A stretch of DNA of 64,000 nucleotides from assembly GCF_030405905.1 (NCBI RefSeq), contig NZ_JASATW010000006.1, forward strand, positions 186,001 through 250,000, read 5' to 3'. Made by a program: the position numbers and the translations under genes. Positions 43,574 through 51,915 of this stretch are shown piece by piece (within the stretch, counting starts at the first letter, position 1; every line of letters starts with the position of its first letter). Origin of the DNA: Sphaerothrix gracilis (lineage in GTDB: Bacteria; Cyanobacteriota; Cyanobacteriia; Phormidesmidales; Phormidesmidaceae). The notes beneath the pieces are model-generated. The model was not told where the DNA came from, made no database searches, and saw only the letters and a program-made list of their open reading frames with translations.

Positions 43574-43653
43574 GGCGGGTGCTGGGTTTCGTACCGCAAC
43601 CACAACCGACATTGACTCATGTTTGACGGCGCCTCTTTACTTAGCGGCATCGC

Positions 43654-44601
43654 TCATTCGGCGTTAGCGAAGTAAGGCAGTTTGACTGCAGATGGGGGCC
43701 AATGGCGGTAGATAAAGGCAATTAGCCAGGGCAAACCCAGCACTAAATAGAGGTAGCCGAGGGTTGCCTGCGATCGCAGATCGGCTAAGGTATAGTTCAC
43801 CGGGGTGAGGCTGGAGACGGTGAGGCCATTGTCTATAAAAACAAGGCCATAGCCAATGGCGGCAGCGGCAAGGGCGTGGACGATGGGCGGCGCTAAGCTG
43901 CGGGTCTTGAGATAGAGCAGGATTTCTATGAGGCTAAAGGCGATCGCGCTGAGGGCTAATCCCAAAGAAGGCAGGTTGGCTAGGGCCGCGATTCCCAGAT
44001 TGACGCCCACAGCCCAGGATAAACCCCACTTGTAGCTCCAGCGGTGCAGCACTAAGCCAAAAATCAACAGCTTAGCGATGACGTTTTGATAGAAGCCGAG
44101 CAGCCATATCAGGCTGATGAACAAAAGCGGCGATGAGCTGGCAGCTAGTGCCTCGGTAAGTTCGTTGGTGTTCTGGTTGACGGCGGTGAGGACTAGATCA
44201 GGTGCCCAGTAGGTGAGCAAGGCGTTGCCGACGCGGTAAAACCCCATGAGGCAAAGCTGAGAGGCGATCGCCAGTCCGAGGGTCAATTTCCAAGGTAAGT
44301 CTGGCGTGATGGGTCCGATGAGCTGCTTGAGGCGGATCTGGTGTTTGCGACAGCCTAGCCCAACGACGAGGAGGCCGATCCCAGTGACGCCAACGAAGTA
44401 GAGCTGGCTCAGCCAGAATGATCTTTCTTCAAGAGCCTGTAGGTCAAGCGCTTCTAAAAAAGAAATAGGCAGCGCGATCGCCAGTACGGTAGAAAACACT
44501 ATTAGCGCGATCGCCATGCCGATGACCAGTCGCAGCAGCACATAGCGGACTTTGAAACGGCGGAACGGATTGGCGACGGAAAAGTCAGAATCAGACACCA
44601 T
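43654..44601 (-). CDS. CPBP-like membrane protein with degenerate active site
   Basis: A 315-residue protein with about eight membrane helices. The layout and the C-terminal block (LLIFGLVLHRW, LALSAIAFSLIEILLYLKTRSLAPPIVHALAAA) resemble CPBP intramembrane proteases (Abi family). The first catalytic motif EExxxR is replaced by QNVIAKL in the helix where it should be, and the final HxxxN reads HALAA. It is therefore probably not a protease. It stops 81 bp from the pentapeptide gene, convergent. Confidence 0.6.
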   Translation of the reverse strand: MVSDSDFSVANPFRRFKVRYVLLRLVIGMAIALIVFSTVLAIALPISFLEALDLQALEERSFWLSQLYFVGVTGIGLLVVGLGCRKHQIRLKQLIGPITPDLPWKLTLGLAIASQLCLMGFYRVGNALLTYWAPDLVLTAVNQNTNELTEALAASSSPLLFISLIWLLGFYQNVIAKLLIFGLVLHRWSYKWGLSWAVGVNLGIAALANLPSLGLALSAIAFSLIEILLYLKTRSLAPPIVHALAAAAIGYGLVFIDNGLTVSSLTPVNYTLADLRSQATLGYLYLVLGLPWLIAFIYRHWPPSAVKLPYFANAE

Positions 44602-44716
44602 AACCTGAAAACAATTACCCTGCTCCAGGGTAGTCGATCATTTAGGTAGGAATCTGTGAGAGCGATCGCCCTAGGTATCTGGCTTGGCGCTCTATAGGGG
44701 TCGCTATGGCGTCAGC

Positions 44717-44773
44717 TCCCAGGGATCTTGCCTCAACGTGGATCATTTCGCTCACGCTGACAGACCCCTGGGA
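44717..44773 (-). terminator. long 3' hairpin of copy B
   Basis: The arms at 44717-44728 and 44762-44773 pair over 12 bp. One C-to-T change relative to copy A turns a G-C into a G-U pair on the RNA, so the fold survives. The inner CGTG/CACG helix is also kept. There is no T-tract. Confidence 0.65.
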
Positions 44774-44784
44774 TCTACAGAGCG

Positions 44785-45030
44785 CTATTCGACTAGCGGC
44801 GTTTTGATCAGTACCCGTACCACTTCGCCGGGGTTGGCGGTGGGCTGGGGGTCGCTCCAGGCAGTGGCTTCGGCATAGCCTTTGACGTGCATTAGGTAAA
44901 TATCCAGCCGAACGGCTTCGGCGTCACCCAGCAGGATGTGCCGCACCCGCCTACGCCGTGAGGAGCGTTGAGGCACTGGAATACACAGATCTGTGGACGC
45001 AGCCGCGCCCGCATCGGAAGATTGAAACAT
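44785..45030 (-). CDS. 81-residue small protein of unknown function, copy B
   Basis: The same length and reading frame as the copy A gene, starting MFQSSDAGAAAS with the ATG at 45030 behind AGGAAA. About 62 of 81 residues match. Residues 13-34 differ most (TDLCIPVPQRSSRRRR here), keeping a basic patch. The core (GDAEAVRLD, HVKGYAEATAWSDPQP, GEVVRVLIKTP) is nearly unchanged, and many third-codon changes are silent. Both copies are open and intact, so the protein appears to be under selection. Function unknown. Confidence 0.75.
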   Translation of the reverse strand: MFQSSDAGAAASTDLCIPVPQRSSRRRRVRHILLGDAEAVRLDIYLMHVKGYAEATAWSDPQPTANPGEVVRVLIKTPLVE

Positions 45031-45251
45031 GATGTTCTGTTTCCTTTTACTTTTGGGTTGAGGAAAACAGAACACGAAAACCCCAGCACACCGCGCGAGA
45101 TACAAATTCGGTGGCTAGGGTAAACTGACCACTAGCCCGTAATCTGCTCGCCTCAGGTTGCGGGTTAGGTGCTTGTTGGAGGGGCTAACTCCTTCAGGCA
45201 CCGCCGAAGGCCTTCGAGTTCTGCGGTTAACTCGCCGTCGAAACGGCTTAA
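45031..45251 (-). ncRNA. structured 5' leader, candidate cis-regulatory RNA, copy B
   Basis: It is collinear with the copy A leader. The 116 nt next to the ATG are identical. About 17 differences lie further upstream, 14 of them in one 30-nt hairpin region. There GGAG/CTCC replaces TAGTG/CACTA at the same aligned positions, and GGTGCCTG pairs with CAAGCACC. The competing GGGTT/AACCC and ribosome-site hairpins are kept exactly. Confidence 0.7.
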
Positions 45252-45257
45252 TGTCTG

Positions 45258-45286
45258 AGGATACGCATATGGGCGATCGGCGTCAA
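45258..45286 (-). promoter_or_regulatory. predicted sigma-70 type promoter of copy B
   Basis: On the minus strand, TTGACG (45281-45286) and TATCCT (45258-45263) are 17 bp apart, exactly as in copy A, with a partly different spacer. Transcription should begin near 45251. Confidence 0.7.
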
Positions 45287-45357
45287 CCGTGGAGAGGCGA
45301 TCGCTTACTCAATCAGCTAGGCTTAAACTAAAGCTGTTCAACTATTCTTTCTGCTTT

Positions 45358-45609
45358 ATGCAAGCTTATGAACTACCCGCCACAGTAACTGCTGATGGTT
45401 ATCTGGTATTGCCTAACTTTCAGCTCAATCTTCGCCAAAATACTCAGGTTAGAGTCATTGTTTTGGTGGAAGAGGTGGAAACTGACGACATTCAAGAGGC
45501 TGATTGGCTGCACTCGGCTGCTCAAAATTCGGCCTTTGATTTTCTGAGTGATCCTGAAGAAGATATTTACAATGTAGGTGATGGCAAACCCTTCCAGTTC
45601 CAAGGGTAA
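45358..45609 (+). CDS. antitoxin of a PemK/MazF-type pair
   Basis: An 83-residue protein from the ATG at 45358 (MQAYELPATVTADGYLVLP). The N-terminal half is a beta-hairpin DNA-binding-like fold with NFQLNLRQNTQVRVIVLVEE, common in antitoxins next to MazF-like genes in cyanobacteria. The acidic C-terminal half (DIQEADWLHSAAQNSAFDFL, then DPEEDIYN) should wrap the toxin. It overlaps the toxin gene by 29 bp. An upstream in-frame ATG at 45289 falls on the edge of the copy B promoter and is not used here. Confidence 0.78.
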   Translation: MQAYELPATVTADGYLVLPNFQLNLRQNTQVRVIVLVEEVETDDIQEADWLHSAAQNSAFDFLSDPEEDIYNVGDGKPFQFQG

Positions 45610-45937
45610 GGTTGTTTTAGTTCCGTTCCCTTTTGATAATTTATCGACTACTAAGGTTAGACCTGCTGTTTATCTAACTGATCCAATCGGAACATACAAA
45701 CATGTCTTGTTGGCCTTTGTTACTAGCCGTATTGCTCAAGAAATTTTGCCAACAGATATTATTCTTGACAAATCGCATCCAGACTTTGCTGTTAGCGGTT
45801 TACATAAGCCGTCTACTCTACGTCTGCATTTTTTGATGACGGCTCGCGTTTCTCTGATTTTGCGAGAACTGGGATACTTATCTAATGAAACTCAAGCGGA
45901 TATTGCTAAGCAATTATGCAATTTTATAAAAGAGTAA
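45581..45937 (+). CDS. PemK/MazF family toxin
   Basis: A 118-residue protein from the ATG at 45581 (a GTG precedes it). It has the MazF-fold signature KVVLVPFPFDNLSTTKVRPAV at about 10, then AFVTSRIAQE and KPSTLRLHFLMTA. These toxins are mRNA-cutting endoribonucleases. The overlap with the antitoxin gene fits translational coupling. The sequence is more AT-rich than its surroundings, suggesting mobility of the pair. Confidence 0.83.
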   Translation: MANPSSSKGKVVLVPFPFDNLSTTKVRPAVYLTDPIGTYKHVLLAFVTSRIAQEILPTDIILDKSHPDFAVSGLHKPSTLRLHFLMTARVSLILRELGYLSNETQADIAKQLCNFIKE

Positions 45938-46004
45938 AATGAAATGGAGTCAGGTTCTATCTTGTTGTATAGAAGATACAAAAGCTTGCTGAACAGGATG
46001 GAAT

Positions 46005-46205
46005 TTGATTGATCAGTTTGTTGCTTTAGCCGTTGCCGAGAAGATTTCAGCACTAACGACCGAAAGGTATCTCCAAGAACAAGAACACGCGAGCCGAGGA
46101 GATCGAATAAACTATGAGAGTGTATTAGCTAAAGTTGCTAACGTTGAGCCAGAACCCTACTGGCGCAACACAGCTAAAATGGAGAATGAAGTAGGGTGCT
46201 GTTAG
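46005..46205 (+). pseudogene. truncated HicB-like antitoxin remnant
   Basis: The 66 codons read as the C-terminal part of a ribbon-helix-helix type antitoxin (LIDQFVALAVAEKISALTTERYLQE, ending VLAKVANVEPEPYW). The N-terminal DNA-binding part is missing: the frame opens with a TTG, and an in-frame stop lies 15 nt upstream (TGA at 45990-45992). The last codons (EVGCC) are supplied by a palindromic repeat that starts at 46191. No toxin gene adjoins. I call it a remnant. Confidence 0.6.
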
Positions 46206-46221
46206 CGCAGCGTAACGCACC
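46191..46221 (+). repeat. interspersed palindromic repeat at the end of the antitoxin remnant
   Basis: GTAGGGTGC, GTTAGCGCAG and CGTAACGCACC make an imperfect palindrome with GGTGC/GCACC and GTTA/TAAC arms. A closely related sequence is one of the common short repeats scattered in cyanobacterial genomes (recalled, not searched). Here it provides the stop codon of the truncated gene. Confidence 0.65.
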
Positions 46222-46413
46222 GAATCCAAGGGTTTTAGCCTATTGATCATTTGCACCATTTGAGGCGTGTCAGCCCACTACGATCAGTTAGCGTCAGCAT
46301 AACAACCCTGGTGTAGCGAGCTGATTGAAACTGCTGATAGTCTTGTCAAGAAAACTGTAGCCGCTGACCAGGAAATTTAAAACCAGTCAAACTGTCCCCA
46401 CAAGACATTATTC

Positions 46414-46971
46414 ATGATTGCCGTCCCGCATTACGTCAGTCCCGAAGAATATCTAAACATCGAACGCCAAAGCCCCATTCGTCACGAATATCGGCGTGGC
46501 CTAGTCTACGCGATGGCAGGGGGGACAGATAACCATGATCGCATCACGTTTAACCTTCTCAAGCTGATTGACAATCACTTCGGCGACCCCTCCGAATGTC
46601 GTTTTTACTCTGGCAACGTAAAAGTTAGCTACCAAGATGAGTTTTATTATTATCCAGATGCTTTCGTCACCTGTGATCCCCGCGATCGCGATGACCGCTA
46701 TATCAAGCGATATCCTAAATTGATTGCTGAAGTCCTTTCTTCCAGTACACAAGCCTTCGACTTAGGCGAAAAATTTGACGATTACCGACAGCTTGAATCC
46801 TTAGAAGACTACGTTTTAATTTCGCAGGAACGTCAATATGTAGAGTGTCGTCGCCATATATCCATAAACAGGTGGGAGACGACAGTTTACGAGACAGGCG
46901 ATATGGTCATCCTCAAAAGTATTGACCTGACGTTTCCAATTTCTCAGCTATATCGCGGTTTAGACACTTAG
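46414..46971 (+). CDS. Uma2 family endonuclease-like protein
   Basis: A 185-residue Uma2/DUF820 protein. The N-terminus VSPEEYLNIERQSPIRHEY and GLVYAMAGGTDNHDRIT are typical. The nuclease-like core is YYPDAFVTCDPRD followed by KLIAEVLSSSTQAFD and KFDDYRQLESLEDYVLIS. It is only distantly similar to the copy at 25658-26272 and belongs to another subgroup. Confidence 0.86.
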   Translation: MIAVPHYVSPEEYLNIERQSPIRHEYRRGLVYAMAGGTDNHDRITFNLLKLIDNHFGDPSECRFYSGNVKVSYQDEFYYYPDAFVTCDPRDRDDRYIKRYPKLIAEVLSSSTQAFDLGEKFDDYRQLESLEDYVLISQERQYVECRRHISINRWETTVYETGDMVILKSIDLTFPISQLYRGLDT

Positions 46972-47051
46972 AATCAACAACCATGTCCGAAAATGGCGAG
47001 ACAGTTCTGGTCAGAGTCGCTAGAGTCAAAGGGTCGTAATCCTCTATTGGC

Positions 47052-48527
47052 ATGTCTGCCTTAGATGCCCATTCCTGCTACCAGGCAGTCCTGACCCACG
47101 ATCCCCGCTTTGACGGCGTTTTCTTTGTCGGCGTTGCCACCACCAAAATTTACTGCCGCACCGTCTGCCGCGCCCGCATCCCCCAGCGGCAAAACTGCAG
47201 CTTCTATCCCAGCGCCGCTGCTGCTGAGCAAGCAGGCTATCGCCCCTGTCTGCTGTGTCGGCCTGAGCTAGCCCCCGGTCATGCCCGGATTGACGCCATC
47301 GGACGCCTCGCCGCCGCTGTGGTCAAGCGGATTGAGGCAGGGGCTTTGGAAACGCAGCGATTTGAAGACTTGGCGCAGGAGTTGGGAGTCAGCGAACGGC
47401 ATCTGCGCCGCGCCGTCCGGCAGGAACTCGGGGTTTCCCCAATGGAACTGCGGCAAACCCACCGGCTGCTGCTGGCCAAACAGCTTTTAACCGATACTGC
47501 CCTGCCAATCGCAGACATTGCCTTTGCCAGCGGCTTCAGCAGCCTACGCCGCTTCAATGCCCTATTCCAGGAGCGCTATCGCCTCCAGCCCAGTCAGCTC
47601 CGACAGACTAAAAATCTGCCCCTGCAAGACAGCATTACCTGCGAGCTAGCTTACCGCCCGCCCTTAGACTGGCAGGCTTTACTAGACTATTTAGCTGGAC
47701 GGGCGATCGCCGGTGTGGAAACCGTCACGGGCGATCGCTACTGCCGCACCGTCCGACTAGGCCAACATCGCGGCTGGCTGACAGTTGAGCCAGTCATAGA
47801 CCAGCCAGCTCTACGGGTAAAGCTCTCCCTCTCCCTAGTTCCAGTGTTGCTGCCCGTTTTAGCCAGGGTGAAAGCGCTGTTTGATCTGACGGCGGAACCC
47901 CAGCAGATTGCCGCTCATCTGGGAGCACTGGCGCGGAACCATCCAGGGCTGCGGGTACCAGGAGCCTTTGACGGTTTTGAAATTGCGGTGCGCACAGTTT
48001 TAGGGCAGCAGGTGAGTATCAAAGCGGCCAACACCCTAATGAATCGGTTTATCCAGCACTTTGGCGAGCCGACAGCGGCCCCGTTTGCCACTCTGACCCA
48101 TTTGCCTCCAACTGCCGAGACACTGGCGCAGGCTGATCCTGATGCGATCGCCGCCTTGGGCATTGTCAAAACCCGGGCTCAGGCAATTGTGGCCCTAGCT
48201 CAGGCGATCGCCAATCGCGCCTTGTCTCTGCAACCGGGCGGCAACACCGAGCAAACTGTAGCGCAACTCCAAACCCTTCCCGGCATTGGCCCTTGGACAG
48301 CGCAGTATATCGCTATGCGGGTGCTAGGCGATCCAGACGCCTTTCCCTACAGCGATTTAGGCATTCGACAGGCATTAAATGAGAAGAATTCAAAACGAAT
48401 TTTGGCGATCGCGGCTCAGTGGCAGCCCTGGCGGGCCTACGCCACCCTGCATTTATGGAAATCTTTAGAACGCCAAAAATCTCAGGTTCAGCCTGCTCCG
48501 GTTTCAGCGGTCATTTCTGCGACTTGA
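47052..48527 (+). CDS. Ada-AlkA fusion: alkylation repair regulator and 3-methyladenine DNA glycosylase
   Basis: A 491-residue protein with three parts. Residues 5-75 form the Ada zinc domain with four Cys (YCRTVC and RPCLLCRPE). Residues 85-185 carry an AraC-type HTH (LAQELGVSERHLRRAVRQEL). The rest is AlkA-like with a helix-hairpin-helix (LQTLPGIGPWTAQYIAMRVL) and a conserved Asp in FPYSDLGIRQ. It should sense methyl phosphotriesters, activate transcription and remove alkylated bases. The ogt gene follows after 9 nt, making an adaptive-response operon. Confidence 0.92.
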   Translation: MSALDAHSCYQAVLTHDPRFDGVFFVGVATTKIYCRTVCRARIPQRQNCSFYPSAAAAEQAGYRPCLLCRPELAPGHARIDAIGRLAAAVVKRIEAGALETQRFEDLAQELGVSERHLRRAVRQELGVSPMELRQTHRLLLAKQLLTDTALPIADIAFASGFSSLRRFNALFQERYRLQPSQLRQTKNLPLQDSITCELAYRPPLDWQALLDYLAGRAIAGVETVTGDRYCRTVRLGQHRGWLTVEPVIDQPALRVKLSLSLVPVLLPVLARVKALFDLTAEPQQIAAHLGALARNHPGLRVPGAFDGFEIAVRTVLGQQVSIKAANTLMNRFIQHFGEPTAAPFATLTHLPPTAETLAQADPDAIAALGIVKTRAQAIVALAQAIANRALSLQPGGNTEQTVAQLQTLPGIGPWTAQYIAMRVLGDPDAFPYSDLGIRQALNEKNSKRILAIAAQWQPWRAYATLHLWKSLERQKSQVQPAPVSAVISAT

Positions 48528-48536
48528 GGCACTGCC

Positions 48537-49028
48537 ATGATTTACTTCACTTTTTATGAAAGTCCAATTCAAACTCTGCGGCTGGTTTCCGATGGGCGAT
48601 CGCTGCTGGGCCTCTACATGCTCTCTGAAAAACACGCCCAAATTTCAGCTCAAGACTGGATAGAAGACGAGACAGCCCAGCCCTTTGCCTTAGCGCGCCA
48701 GCAGCTAAGCGACTATTTCGCAGGGGCTTTAACCCAGTTTGACCTGCCTCTCAGTCCCCAAGGTACACCGTTCCAGCAACGGGTATGGGCCACACTGAAA
48801 ACAATTCCCTATGGCGCTACGCTGTCCTATGGCGAACTGGCTCAGCAAATCGGACAGCCCCAGGCTGCTCGCGCGGTGGGTCTGGCCAATGGTCGCAATC
48901 CGGTGTCCATCATCGTGCCCTGTCACCGGGTCGTGGGGGCCAATGGTAAGCTGACGGGCTATGGCGGCGGCGTTGAGCGCAAACAGTGGCTGCTCAACCA
49001 CGAGCGTCTAAATCGAATGAAACCATAG
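48537..49028 (+). CDS. ogt: methylated-DNA-protein-cysteine methyltransferase
   Basis: A 163-residue suicide repair enzyme. The acceptor Cys is in IIVPCHRVVGANGKLTGY. FQQRVWATLKTIPYGATLSYGELA and GRNPVSI complete the family core. It moves O6-methyl groups from guanine to itself. It sits directly downstream of the Ada-AlkA fusion gene. Confidence 0.95.
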   Translation: MIYFTFYESPIQTLRLVSDGRSLLGLYMLSEKHAQISAQDWIEDETAQPFALARQQLSDYFAGALTQFDLPLSPQGTPFQQRVWATLKTIPYGATLSYGELAQQIGQPQAARAVGLANGRNPVSIIVPCHRVVGANGKLTGYGGGVERKQWLLNHERLNRMKP

Positions 49029-49036
49029 GACTGCTG

Positions 49037-49921
49037 ATGAAACTTTCAGATATAGCGGAGCTGTTGCTGCTAGCAGCGGTTTGGGGTGGATCGTTCTTAT
49101 TTATGCGGATAGCGGCTCCGGTATTAGGGCCGATCTGGCTGATTGAATTTCGGGTATTGCTAGCGGGCTTGGTGCTGCTGCCAATCCTAGTCCATCTCAA
49201 TTTGATCCAGGAAGTCCGCCGTCGCTGGCTGCCGCTGCTGGTGGTGGGCGGCGTCAATTCGGCGGTGCCTTTTTCGCTGTTTGCCTTTGCGTCAATTTCA
49301 TTGCCCGCTGGCTTTATGGCAATTTTGAATGCGACCGCGCCTCTCTTTGGCACTGTCGTAGCGCTGATTTGGCTGAAGGAACCGCTGACGCCACCGCGCC
49401 TGATGGGATTTATTTTAGGATTCGTGGGGGTTGTGATTTTAGTTGGCTGGAACGCGATCGCCGCTACCCCTGCCTTCTTTCTAGCGGTAGCTGCTGGGCT
49501 GTTTGCCTCTTTGCTCTACGCGATCGCCGCTCCCTACGCCAAACAAAACCTAGCGGGTGTGCCTTCTTTGGTGGTGGCTACGGGCAGTCAGCTTGGGGCC
49601 GCCTGTCTACTCCTGCCTGCCTTACCGTTTACGGCCCCGCAGCAAATACCTTCGGCTATAGTGATTGTTTCAGTGGTTGCTCTCGCCCTGCTTTCTACCT
49701 CTTTCGCCTACATTCTTTACTTTCGTCTGATCCAAAATATTGGTTCCACTAGAGCCTTAACCGTTGCCTATTTGATCCCGCTGTTTGCCATGTTCTGGGG
49801 CGCAGTGGTGCTGCAAGAGGCAATTACAGCCTCAATGCTGTGGGGCTGTGGCTTAGTTTTGCTGGGAACGGCGATCGCCAATGACCTTTTCGTCAAACTG
49901 CTGCGTGGCAAAAAGACTTAG
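49037..49921 (+). CDS. EamA/DMT family transporter
   Basis: A 294-residue protein from the ATG at 49037, 8 nt after the ogt stop. It has ten membrane helices in two EamA repeats; the first begins LLLLAAVWGGSFLFMRIAAP and the second FFLAVAAGLFASLLYAIAAPYA. The family exports small metabolites such as amino acids or nucleobases; substrate unknown. The co-directional placement after ogt may be incidental. Confidence 0.88.
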   Translation: MKLSDIAELLLLAAVWGGSFLFMRIAAPVLGPIWLIEFRVLLAGLVLLPILVHLNLIQEVRRRWLPLLVVGGVNSAVPFSLFAFASISLPAGFMAILNATAPLFGTVVALIWLKEPLTPPRLMGFILGFVGVVILVGWNAIAATPAFFLAVAAGLFASLLYAIAAPYAKQNLAGVPSLVVATGSQLGAACLLLPALPFTAPQQIPSAIVIVSVVALALLSTSFAYILYFRLIQNIGSTRALTVAYLIPLFAMFWGAVVLQEAITASMLWGCGLVLLGTAIANDLFVKLLRGKKT

Positions 49922-49976
49922 CAGAAATTCGTCTAGAGTGAGAAGCGGGTGGGCGGCAGCGATCACCGTTAGCAAC

Positions 49977-50597
49977 GTGAGTAATCGACATCAAACTCGT
50001 GTGTTCCATTTTGGATTAACCTGGCTGAAAAAGCTATTGGAGAACTGGGGAAAGCAGCGATCGCGGCCTGACCCAGCAGCCGAGGCAGAAACAGGCGATC
50101 GCGTCTGCTCCTCAATCTCCTCGGCCTCACTCAGCCCCGATCTGCAGCAAGAAATCCGAGCCGAGCGCCCATTCTCTCTGGCCGAAGCCATTGGTCGAGA
50201 AGGCGGTGATTTTCTCAAAGGCGAGAATCTAGTACCCAGACCGCTGCGGGCGATCGCTGAAATTAACCTCTTTATCGATCAGTATCTTGTTGATCGGCCC
50301 GGTGCGCTGCATCTGGTGCTGCAAACCTGGGTCAAGTCCGATAGCCGCGTCAGCCAGCATTTCGACGCGCCTCTCTTGGCCCTAGAAAAGATCTTGGCCG
50401 CTATCCTAGCTGACTCCTATCTTTTCTATGAATTTGCCCGTCAGGTCAATGCTCAGTGGGGCAGTCTCTACGATGAAATTCCTCGCTTTCAGCCACCGGG
50501 TCAGCCGCCCCACCCTCAAACCGCATATCCCCACGCCTGCGTTAAAAAACAGCTTACCGAGTTGCAGACTCAGTTGCAGGCGTTATCTAACAACTAG
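49977..50597 (+). CDS. conserved hypothetical protein
   Basis: About 206 residues from the GTG at 49977; the start is uncertain (the frame opens at 49881 inside the transporter gene, and another GTG is at 50001). The conserved-looking part is EIRAERPFSLAEAIGREGGDFLKGENLVPRPLRAIAEINLFI and ALHLVLQTWVKSDSRV, mostly helical. No signal peptide, membrane helix or known motif is seen. Confidence 0.6.
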   Translation: MSNRHQTRVFHFGLTWLKKLLENWGKQRSRPDPAAEAETGDRVCSSISSASLSPDLQQEIRAERPFSLAEAIGREGGDFLKGENLVPRPLRAIAEINLFIDQYLVDRPGALHLVLQTWVKSDSRVSQHFDAPLLALEKILAAILADSYLFYEFARQVNAQWGSLYDEIPRFQPPGQPPHPQTAYPHACVKKQLTELQTQLQALSNN

Positions 50598-50603
50598 CAA
50601 TTG

Positions 50604-50627
50604 GTAGGGTGGGCATGCCCACCCTAC
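50604..50627. repeat. perfect 24-bp palindromic interspersed repeat
   Basis: The half-site GTAGGGTGGGCA is followed directly by its reverse complement. This family of short palindromes is widespread between cyanobacterial genes (recalled). It lies 7 bp after a stop codon and may also act as a terminator or mRNA 3' shield. Confidence 0.75.
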
Positions 50628-50721
50628 ACGTGTTCTGTCTCAAATTTGGTAACCAACCTCTACCGTCATCAAACCTTGACTACCTTAGAGAAATCAACCC
50701 TACGCTACAGAAAAGGTTTTT

Positions 50722-51840
50722 ATGGTGTCTCCTCGAACTGTCAGCTTTTATGCCAGCTTGGTGCTTCTAGTTGCAGGTGGCTCCGCGATCGCCGCTCAGG
50801 CTTCTTCCCTACAGAGCGCCCCAACTTCTACCATTCAGCTAACTCAGACGCCTGCTAACACGTCTCCCGTCCGTCTACTCACTCGCCGCATTCAGCAAGA
50901 TCTAGCCCAGCGGCTCAACGTGTCTCCCAGCAGCCTGCAAATTATAGAGGCCACCCCGCAGACCTGGCCTGATCAGTGTCTGGGGCTAGCTCGCCCCAAT
51001 GAACGCTGCCGGGGGGGTGAGGTGCGGGGCTGGCAGGTGCAAGTTGCCAGTGCCCAGCAAATGTGGACCTATCGCAGCGATCGCTTCGGCACACGGCTGA
51101 AGCTCGAACCACTAGCCGCTGCCCCTGACTTCGGCACAGGTGACTTCTCCATTGAAACCAGTCAGCGCCTCCTGCAGGCGGTAGCTGAACAAGTCAATCA
51201 GCCTATTGATCGCCTGAGCGTTCTGGAGGTGCAGTCTGCCACCTGGGATGGTTGTCTCGGCGTTTATCAGCCGGATCTGGCCTGCACCGCCATTGCCCTA
51301 GCGGGCTTTAGAACACTGGTCAGCGATGGGCAAACGGTTTGGGTCTACCATCTCAGCGAGGATGGTGAGCAAATTGCCCAAAATCCGACCGCTAGCGGCG
51401 CTCAGTTGCCCTTACTAGTATCATTCATGCCTGTTGAGGAATCGCTGAGTCCAGATGATGATTTGGGAGTAGAAGTGGTGTTTCAAAGTCAGCTCAGCGG
51501 CGATTTGGCAGGCTCGGTGCAGCGGACGGTGCTGATGGCTGACGGCCAGCTTTACCGCGAACAGATTCGCCCGCTTGATGGCGGTCAGCCAGTCCGCGAA
51601 CAGATTGCGACCCTCAGCGCTGAAGAGGTAGACGCCTTTCGCCGCCAGCTAGAGCAGCATCGCTTCTCAAACCTCAACCGGACGCGCTACCTGACGGAGG
51701 CCGCCTTTGCCGACTATCCCACAATCCGTCTGCAAACCCCCTACGCCAGCGTTGACTATATCGACCTAGCAATCGAGCAGTTACCGTCTGACCTCAAGGC
51801 AGTCATTACCCTCTGGGATGACCTCACTCAGACACAATAG
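50722..51840 (+). CDS. secreted hypothetical protein with duplicated module
   Basis: A 372-residue protein with a signal peptide (SFYASLVLLVAGGSAIAAQA). Two related modules follow: residues about 55-135 (RLLTRRIQQDLAQRLNVSPS, then ATPQTWPDQCLGLA and RGWQVQV) and about 148-220 (RLLQAVAEQVNQPIDRLSV, then QSATWDGCLGVY and FRTLVSDGQTVWVYHL). Each has a Trp, a CLG and a further Cys, suggesting one disulphide per module. The last 140 residues are a separate domain (QLEQHRFSNLNRTRYL). Known in cyanobacteria but of unknown role. Confidence 0.65.
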   Translation: MVSPRTVSFYASLVLLVAGGSAIAAQASSLQSAPTSTIQLTQTPANTSPVRLLTRRIQQDLAQRLNVSPSSLQIIEATPQTWPDQCLGLARPNERCRGGEVRGWQVQVASAQQMWTYRSDRFGTRLKLEPLAAAPDFGTGDFSIETSQRLLQAVAEQVNQPIDRLSVLEVQSATWDGCLGVYQPDLACTAIALAGFRTLVSDGQTVWVYHLSEDGEQIAQNPTASGAQLPLLVSFMPVEESLSPDDDLGVEVVFQSQLSGDLAGSVQRTVLMADGQLYREQIRPLDGGQPVREQIATLSAEEVDAFRRQLEQHRFSNLNRTRYLTEAAFADYPTIRLQTPYASVDYIDLAIEQLPSDLKAVITLWDDLTQTQ

Positions 51841-51915
51841 TTCAACGCGCCTACCCTGGGGGCGTAGGTCAACCTTTTCTGCCTATCTTACGGGTTAGCA
51901 AAAGCTATTCCACTG

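Larger units (their letters stand above)
44714..45294 (-). repeat. duplicated transcription unit, copy B (inverted)
   Basis: A 581-bp unit, the inverted partner of 26352-26931, with the same component order. It lies between the CPBP-like gene and a PemK/MazF toxin-antitoxin pair, a neighbourhood unrelated to that of copy A. The boundaries coincide with those of copy A to within a base or two. Confidence 0.9.
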
